DNA from: Moniliophthora roreri
Taxonomy: Eukaryota > Basidiomycota > Agaricomycetes > Agaricales > Marasmiaceae
Assembly (NCBI GenBank): GCA_001466705.2
Contig: LATX02000112.1
Coordinates: 620,001-684,000 of the forward strand
Length of the DNA stretch: 64,000 bases
Reading direction: 5' to 3'
Positions within the stretch are counted from its first letter, which is position 1. Each line of letters opens with the position of its first letter. A model generated the notes under the pieces. The model was given only the letters and a program-made list of their open reading frames with translations, was not told the origin of the DNA and did not search any database. Shown piece by piece: positions 58,301 through 64,000 of the stretch. The position numbers and the translations under genes are program-made.

Positions 58301-58653
58301 TTAATGTGATACGCATCCCAAGATACTCTGTAATACAGAGCAATGGTGCTGGAGTCGAGTTGTAACTTTTACAAAGGTCCGACCCCACGTCGTCACCATA
58401 CTGAGGAAGTCTGCCTCGCCATAGACAATGATTGCTTGCGGGGAAGATGTATACCGTCCCCATCTGTATGGACATATCCGTAGCTCTTCATCAAAAGGTG
58501 ATGGGGAAATAAGCATTCGCAATGCAGCTGAAACGATCGAGTGAGCTCAAGTGACATCGTCAAATTTGGACCATCATCCCACCTGGATTTAAGCCCCCAT
58601 AGGAAGATGCGGAATCCCGAAAGTGCCCAATTTGAACCGCACATATGGCGCAT
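58301..58653 (-). pseudogene. Possible remnant of an alpha/beta hydrolase
   Basis: A minus-strand frame holds FRIFLWGLKSRWDDGPNLTM, where alpha/beta hydrolases normally have the nucleophile elbow GDSAGGNLTM. Another frame holds YRWGRYTSSPQAIIVYGEAD, resembling the region before the acidic residue. The Ser nucleophile is lost, and the two pieces are in different frames with no clean intron. A hydrolase remnant is the best guess. Confidence 0.25.
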
Positions 58654-59589
58654 GCTCGCCTTCGCTGCTGAAACACCCGACGTAGCCGGTCATGATCGAT
58701 CCCATGCTGATCTGATAGAGGAACAGATAAAGAAGGGCAACAAGTCCTAAGCGCTCTTCGTTTGATAGCGGGAGATGCTGTCTTACACCACCAAAGTGGT
58801 CAGATGTCGGTTTGACCTCATAGCGAGAGGTTGAGGGACATCGTGCTGGGACCTCGGAGGACCTCGATTTGAGCTCGTCAGAGGTCTGGAACCCTGGGCA
58901 CGAGAAGTCGCATGGCATGACTGCAAAACCGAGCGCGCCTCAGAATATAAGCGGCAGCCCCAGCCAATAGCCTCCAACGGCATGTAAGCCTTCCGCTTCA
59001 ACCTCCCTTACCGATATTTGCCAGTGTTTGATTTTTTGACGTGGCATAAAAGAGGATTGACTTTAAGACATTCTTGCTCTCTAATCCCACGTTCTCCTTC
59101 TCTGACTTTTGAACTTCAGCAATTTTTCCTCTAAGTTCCTGGATTCTGTTCATGGTAAGTCAATACATCCCATCTCATCTCATTGTCACTAACTTACATG
59201 AGCAGATCTCTGCCGCAACTTCAAGCTAGAAGTGTTGCAAAGCAAGTAGGTCTTGAACTGTTCACTTACAAAGGGCAACTTACTAACACAGTATTGCTGC
59301 AGGTAATTGTCGTCATATATACAGAGTCTCTAAATTTGAGGGGACTTATGGTAGCTTAGACCCACCATGTTGTACTCTGTACTAGTCTAGATTCATTAAT
59401 GATATATGTGTTTGCCGCACTTAAAAATTGGAATGATTCAAAAGCGAGAGGATCGGCGGTACGGAATAGGAACCATAAAAAGGTGAGCCGTAATGCAAGC
59501 CGTGATGGCATTGCTACCCGCGCGGAATCCTGATCGAACCCGGGGTCTCGTAGGAGGTCAACGAATCGATTTTTCGACATCTTCTGAGG

Positions 59590-60679
59590 TCAAGCATTGG
59601 CGAGCGGGGGAGATCGCACGACATCAGCCCTATGACCTCGTGAGGAGGTCAGGACACATTGGCGGTGTAGTCTATGCAACACGAAGCGATCGGAAACACA
59701 CACATGACTGCGGGCGTCGGCTTGTAATATGCTCTTCGTCAGCAATCTGATGCTTCTAGTGTCGGCAATACGGTCTATTCGAAGCTGAAGTGCTAACTGG
59801 ATTGCTACAACACACACGAAAGATCCAAAGGCGTAGAGAACAGGAAAAAAACCATGACAATGGCCTGTTCCAGTGAGCGTGCATGAGATAAAAGCAGGGT
59901 GTAACGCTGGCAGTTGCACTCAGGAGGGACGATAGGACAAGCATGACATTCCAAGAGGAGAGGTCCGCCTTATGAGTGTAATTCAGACATCGCAAACGGA
60001 GAGTAGAGCAGTAAGATCCCTCCATGGTTTGGCGGCCGAGAGGACGGAGACACCGAGTCTATGACTCTTTCAACATCAGCAAAAACTGTATAGTGCTATA
60101 ATGAGTTCCCCAGGGTTTATAATCCACCTGCAGGGTATCATAACCCCCACCAACGAGGCCATAACCAGGTTATAACCCCCTGAAGCTAGGTTATAGCACT
60201 TTCCGGTTTTTGCTGATGAACGCTTTGGGATATGCCGTTCTTCCCTAGCACTTTCTCCACTTGCACTCCCGGGTTGATATTGGTTGTACCGTATGATTTC
60301 CGCCTTGACCAGTCAAGCTCTTTGGCTAAAGTTGAACCGTCGATGTGCTGCTTATCCGGAAGTTGTTGCAACCGAATCTCTGCACCCCACTTTCCTTGGC
60401 CAAATATCACCATCGACGAGACGGAACCGGGCGTCCCATAACATCTAACCATCAACCTCCATAGAACGGATAACTGATTGTTGCTAGCGAAGTCGCGAAG
60501 ACGACTTTCACCATCCCAAGGCTACCAAATAACGGCAATGGGGTCACAAGAGCATAGAGGTAGTTTTTCTCTAGAGCAGATCCAATGTGTCGCTCGCACC
60601 GTTCGGTGCCTAGGAGGGGTGCTGCGATATCCTGAATGCCACTAGATAGTGTCCTGAAATTCTCTGGTTTGTCCAACAT
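59590..60679 (-). pseudogene. Decayed membrane-protein gene interrupted by a small inverted-repeat element
   Basis: The pieces, in order on the minus strand, resemble an uncharacterised agaricomycete membrane-protein family. The first, from the ATG at 60679, has DIAAPLLGTERCERHIGSAL and TPLPLFGSLGMVKVVF. The second continues in another frame at about 60455 (RCYGTPGSVSSMVIFGQGKW). The third, beyond the element at 60074-60218, is a transmembrane segment (SWNVMLVLSSLLSATASVT). A T run near 59845-59851 shifts the frame between PLSWFF and FFPVLYAFGSFVCVVAIQL. Two frameshifts plus the inserted element make a working protein unlikely. Function of intact relatives is unknown. Confidence 0.5.
60074..60218. 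mobile_element. 145-bp MITE-like element with 28-bp terminal inverted repeats
   Basis: The left end (60074-60101) starts CATCAGCAAAAAC and ends AGTGCTATAA. The right end (60191-60218) is its reverse complement at 25 of 28 positions, differing only in the middle. The interior is rich in the motif ATAACC/GGTTAT (for example CCATAACCAGGTTATAACCC). I see no clear target-site duplication. It carries no coding capacity, so a MITE moved by another element's transposase is likely. Confidence 0.65.
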
Positions 60680-61451
60680 GGTTCACGTTTACAGATTCAG
60701 AGAAGTAGTGAGCTGGCGCCCAGTTAAGTCGAAAGAACATTCCTGGGGAGTATGGCTATTTGACACTTCACAGCTTTGATAATGTCGAAGGAAGAAAATT
60801 TAGGTGTACTCGGACTCGTGGATACCCGCTGCCATTTAGCCTACTGACGTTTGTATCTGACTTACCTAGTACCATGTCGTACTGCTCGCCTCGACAGAAA
60901 AAGCCATGGAAGAGATCAATGTATCACCCATCATGAAATGTATACAGCTTGATACAGGTTCACGTCCTTCCCAACGAGGCCGTGACAAGGTGATCTTTCT
61001 GAGAACGGAAATTGTGCTGTTAATGAATGATACCAGTAAGATGGCGATGTTGTCGGTTTAAATTTGGGTTGCAACTGTGCAGTAAGTTCCGGGTTCGGAC
61101 AGGTTTCCTTTTAAAATGTGCCCTGGTTCGTCTCGAAGGTCGCGGAAATAAACCTGGGTACTCATTGTCAGCATATTGTATCTTATTCGCATCACATGGA
61201 AACCTACGCAACATGACCGTAAAAAGTATTCGACGGGCCATTTTCCCTACTCACTATGAATGAAAATTCAACTTCATCGATATTAAAGCCAATTTCACGA
61301 TCTCTTGACTAGCTACAGTTACATCGGAACCTAGTGATACATAGACACGTCAAAAAGTACACTCTGCTGATTAGCATTACATACCACTGTCCACTATTGA
61401 AGAATAAAAAAATAATAATAAAAGGACTGATACAGCCTCGACCCAACCACC
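60680..61451. other. Intergenic interval
   Basis: No gene is supported. The two opposite 73-78 codon frames at 61020-61263 mirror each other and have no known family. The right end is the 3' side of the Zn2Cys6 gene. Confidence 0.45.
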
Positions 61452-64000
61452 TCATACTAACATGTCCGCCGTCAAGTTCAATGACAAATTCGGAGATAGA
61501 GGTAATGATACGCCCGCTTGACGACATGCCGAATCCAGCTCAACCCGCAGTCGTTCGTATCGTTTTCGTTGTTCATCGCAAGGCCATAACGCGCTCAGAC
61601 TGTAGGCGAGTCAGATTCTATGAGTGAGCGGAGTAAGGAAAAAGACTCACTAATCAATGGCTGGTAAGAAGGCCTTACACACATCTAGTGCCAACACCAT
61701 ACTGTGATCGCATTGCCATAGCGACAGTGCACGATTGACCTGAGCCATAAACCAAAGTGTAAAAAAGGGTCTCCGAGCGAGAAGGTTATTTGAGTTGCCA
61801 GTGATGGTGTGCAGACCATACATAAATCGTTGCGCAACCGCTGCTTGGTGTGACACTGCAAATTTCAACATCAGCCGACAGCAAAAAGAATGAAACAAGG
61901 AAAAACTAACACCATTCCTCTGCCTTCTTACGATGGAAGAAACCACTGACTTCCGAATTCACCATGGGGACATACCGCTGAAATTCGTACGTGATGCACA
62001 TGCGCGTACTGACACGTCCTTCAGTTAGTAGGCAGAGAGACGGTTCTTGAAAGCGCTCACTTGAACAAATACTCCCTCCCCTGAAAAATAAACGCTTTCT
62101 CAATCCCGCAGGTATGCTTATTGAGTGCATTCTCAATGGCATCCGCTTCCAACCAAGATCTGATAGCGAACTGCGCCTTCTCATTATCCGTCGCAGTCCG
62201 GCTGAATCGCATCTTGGCGCATGAGTTCCAGAGAAGGAAGCATCGATCGTAGAGAGCCCAGACAGAGTCCTTAGACGTGAGGACAGTAGGAGTAGGAGAT
62301 CCACTGGTGACTGACTCCCCTGAGAAGAGGAGAGCGTACTGGCGGGGAGATAGTAAGTGGGAGAAAGCAGAAATAGTTGGAGAAAACTGACATTGGCAGG
62401 ATCTGCGATGAACAGCTCGGGTCTGTTCGTCCGGGACGCCACTGCATATGAAACATGTCCAGCGGCCAAACTACTAGCACTCCAACATAATCTCCTACAA
62501 CTTTCCTTCTTAATCTCAGCTTCAGACCAATCGGGGTTCCAGGCGGGTGTCTGAGCCCACAGAGGTGCATGTTCCAGTGATGAAGGCCAATGGTTGGCAA
62601 GAGTCACAGACTGGCAAGAGCACCCTGACGGGCCATTGAGACTATCAGAAGATGGCGGATAGGAGTGTCGGTGATGATAGCCATAATCCGCCGAGTTGCT
62701 CAGAAAATTTGGAGTCGGCCGCCGCGCGACGACAGGCACATCATCAGGGTTGAAAACGGACGCCTGAGGGTTATCCCGGTCCATAAACGTCAGTGCGAGA
62801 CTCCGAATGGTAGAGTCCAACATCCTCATAGCCGACACTGAACGGGTTGTCGAGTGCTTAGGGTGAGCGCAGACTTCAAACAATGCCAGCAGCTAAGTAG
62901 GGGGAGACGTCAACGCTAGACACGTGTGAAAAATGTGAAAGGTACCCACCCATGCAGCTTGGGCAAGGGTTTCGTCCACCCAGCCTGCATTAAAGCTGGC
63001 CTCGATGGCAGCCTGCGCCTCATCTCTGAGCCTCAGTGCTTTCAACCTTCCTTCATTACTTCTTCCCACTTCAGAAGACTGCCAAAATGTCGACAGCGCC
63101 AACGCCGCCAAGATCAATGAGGGCTGCATATTAGCCCTTTTCACAGGGTCGAAAAATGTCCCAAAAAAGCTTGGGAGATGAAAGAACGAAAACCAGTAGT
63201 TGGATGAACGGAAGAGAAAACGGAGGTCGGAAGCTATCCTCTGAGATATTTGATCCCGTTCCGAATGATTGAGTGTGCGGAGATGTCGGGAGTGAGGCGA
63301 GGCATAAAGGGAACAGAGCGATTCGTACCATATCTTTTTGGTGAAATTGAGGGAAGGGGCAGTAGATATCTCTATCTCTGTTGAGTCCTCTGGGTTGTCA
63401 TCCTCGTCGAGAGGAGTGATGCACGCATGGGACGCCAGACTGGTGCATATCACTGGTTTGACACCGTAAAACTGCTTGTACTGTAGCGAAGCAACGCACC
63501 CTTCAGCAACGGTAGCCAGTATGATTTTGAAAGGAAACCCTCCATACCTGGCATGCAAGTGTGGTCGGAGGATTATAATACTGAGGAGGGGAAAGGTCGA
63601 CGCGATGGAAAGAATGGGCATGTACATTGGCTGGGTTTTCTGATGCGTCGAACGACTGTACAGCGACAGGAACTGGTGCATACGAGACAGGGGACTGGAC
63701 GTAATCGCTGGAAGAAGTGGGTGACAGAGATCCATTCGAAATGATGGAATTGGGGTTGGGATAAGGGACATTTTGAGGTTGAACATGATAAAGCGAGTGC
63801 CTATCGGGCGACTCATCCGTGCGGGGAGTAACGGGTGTAGGAAGAGGAGAGTCGTGTCGTCTTCGACGGCGACGCGAAGAGGAAGGATCAGTGATATCTT
63901 TTGTATCACGTCCCATACGTTGCCTAGCACCCGGTGTCTTATCTGGACCTCGACGACGAGGTACAGCATCGTAGTCACACTTGCCATTACTGTTCTGTCG
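61452..64000 (-). CDS. Zn2Cys6 / fungal_trans transcription factor (runs off right edge)
   Basis: Exons inside the window are 63548-64000, 62950-63480, 62392-62892, 62061-62338, 61911-62008, 61651-61855 and 61452-61599, giving 737 residues plus stop; the N-terminus lies outside. The right edge starts with the end of a zinc cluster (NSNGKCDYDAVPRRRGPDKT), the usual ...C-DYD-VPRRRGPDK ending of a Zn2Cys6 domain. A Pro/Ser-rich linker follows (about 60-150), then the fungal transcription-factor middle region (ASDLRFLFRSSNYWFSFFHL, LILAALALSTFWQSSEVGR, CRRLCWSASSLAAGHVSYA, NRPELFIADPANYALLFSGE). The C-terminal exon (LSALWPCDEQRKRYERLRVE) is joined at a Tyr codon, and the alternative acceptor gives an immediate stop. 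Target genes are unknown. Confidence 0.88.

Noticed and set aside
59500..59610. tRNA-like T-loop motif (GGTTCGATC on the minus strand)
   Set aside because: The bases on either side do not pair to form a T-stem, and no acceptor or anticodon stem is visible. The match lies in an open frame and is probably chance.
61334..61627. 97-codon plus-strand frame at the 3' end of the right-edge regulator
   Set aside because: It is antisense to the last exon of the Zn2Cys6 gene, whose splice phase and family match are strong.
1..64000. CRISPR arrays, bacterial operons or plasmid origins
   Set aside because: The window is intron-rich eukaryotic DNA. No regular direct-repeat array was seen.

Overview
The window reads as nuclear DNA of a filamentous basidiomycete, most likely an Agaricomycete. 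Genes are cut by many 45-75 nt introns with GT...AG ends and short exons down to 3-15 nt. The families are typical of mushroom genomes: F-box proteins with an N-terminal coiled coil, tandem Kre9/Knh1-like wall proteins, an RlpA-like DPBB protein, an etherase-type GST, HSPA12-like Hsp70s and TKL-type kinases. No rRNA, tRNA or CRISPR was found. Gene models were built by hand by joining exons whose reading phase and family similarity agree. Family names come from recalled motifs, not from searches.

Layout: 1-865 (-) partial Zn2Cys6 regulator; 1474-2336 (-) hemerythrin HHE protein; 2966-6094 (+) Bzz1-like F-BAR/C1/SH3/SH3 protein; 8643-10129 (+) mitochondrial dehydrogenase-kinase-like protein with altered catalytic residues; 11790-12446 (+) RlpA-like secreted protein; 13121-14196 and 14827-15383 (-) two Kre9/Knh1-like wall proteins; 16836-21501 (+) Rif1; 21923-23719 (-) F-box protein; 24222-25157 (+) and 27605-28591 (-) a pair of small F-box paralogues flanking a universal stress protein (26272-27373, +); 29448-30252 (+) GST; 31776-33117 (-) coiled-coil protein, divergent from an HSPA12-like Hsp70 (33381-35875, +); 37480-47110 (+) a 3121-residue DUF6606/DUF3638/DUF3645 protein; 47508-49721 (+) a kinase fused to a Zn2Cys6 domain; 49996-51584 (-) cyclopropane-fatty-acid-synthase-like methyltransferase; 52076-54583 (-) GH71/GH99-like protein with a disordered tail; 61452-64000 (-) a second Zn2Cys6 regulator, cut by the right edge.

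The stretch 54.6-61.4 kb is gene-poor and looks like a decay zone. It holds a membrane-protein pseudogene with frameshifts and a 145-bp element with 28-bp inverted ends, a hydrolase-like remnant and low-complexity repeat-like DNA. Another decayed gene lies at 36.2-36.9 kb.

The genes do not form one pathway. Themes are cell-wall and secretion proteins (12-15 kb), chromatin and replication timing (Rif1), protein turnover (three F-box genes) and stress or detoxification (USP, GST, Hsp70-like). The most unusual gene is the protein kinase that carries a fungal Zn2Cys6 DNA-binding domain in the same reading frame. Next are the dehydrogenase-kinase homologue lacking key catalytic residues and the very large DUF3638 protein with a P-loop-like motif.
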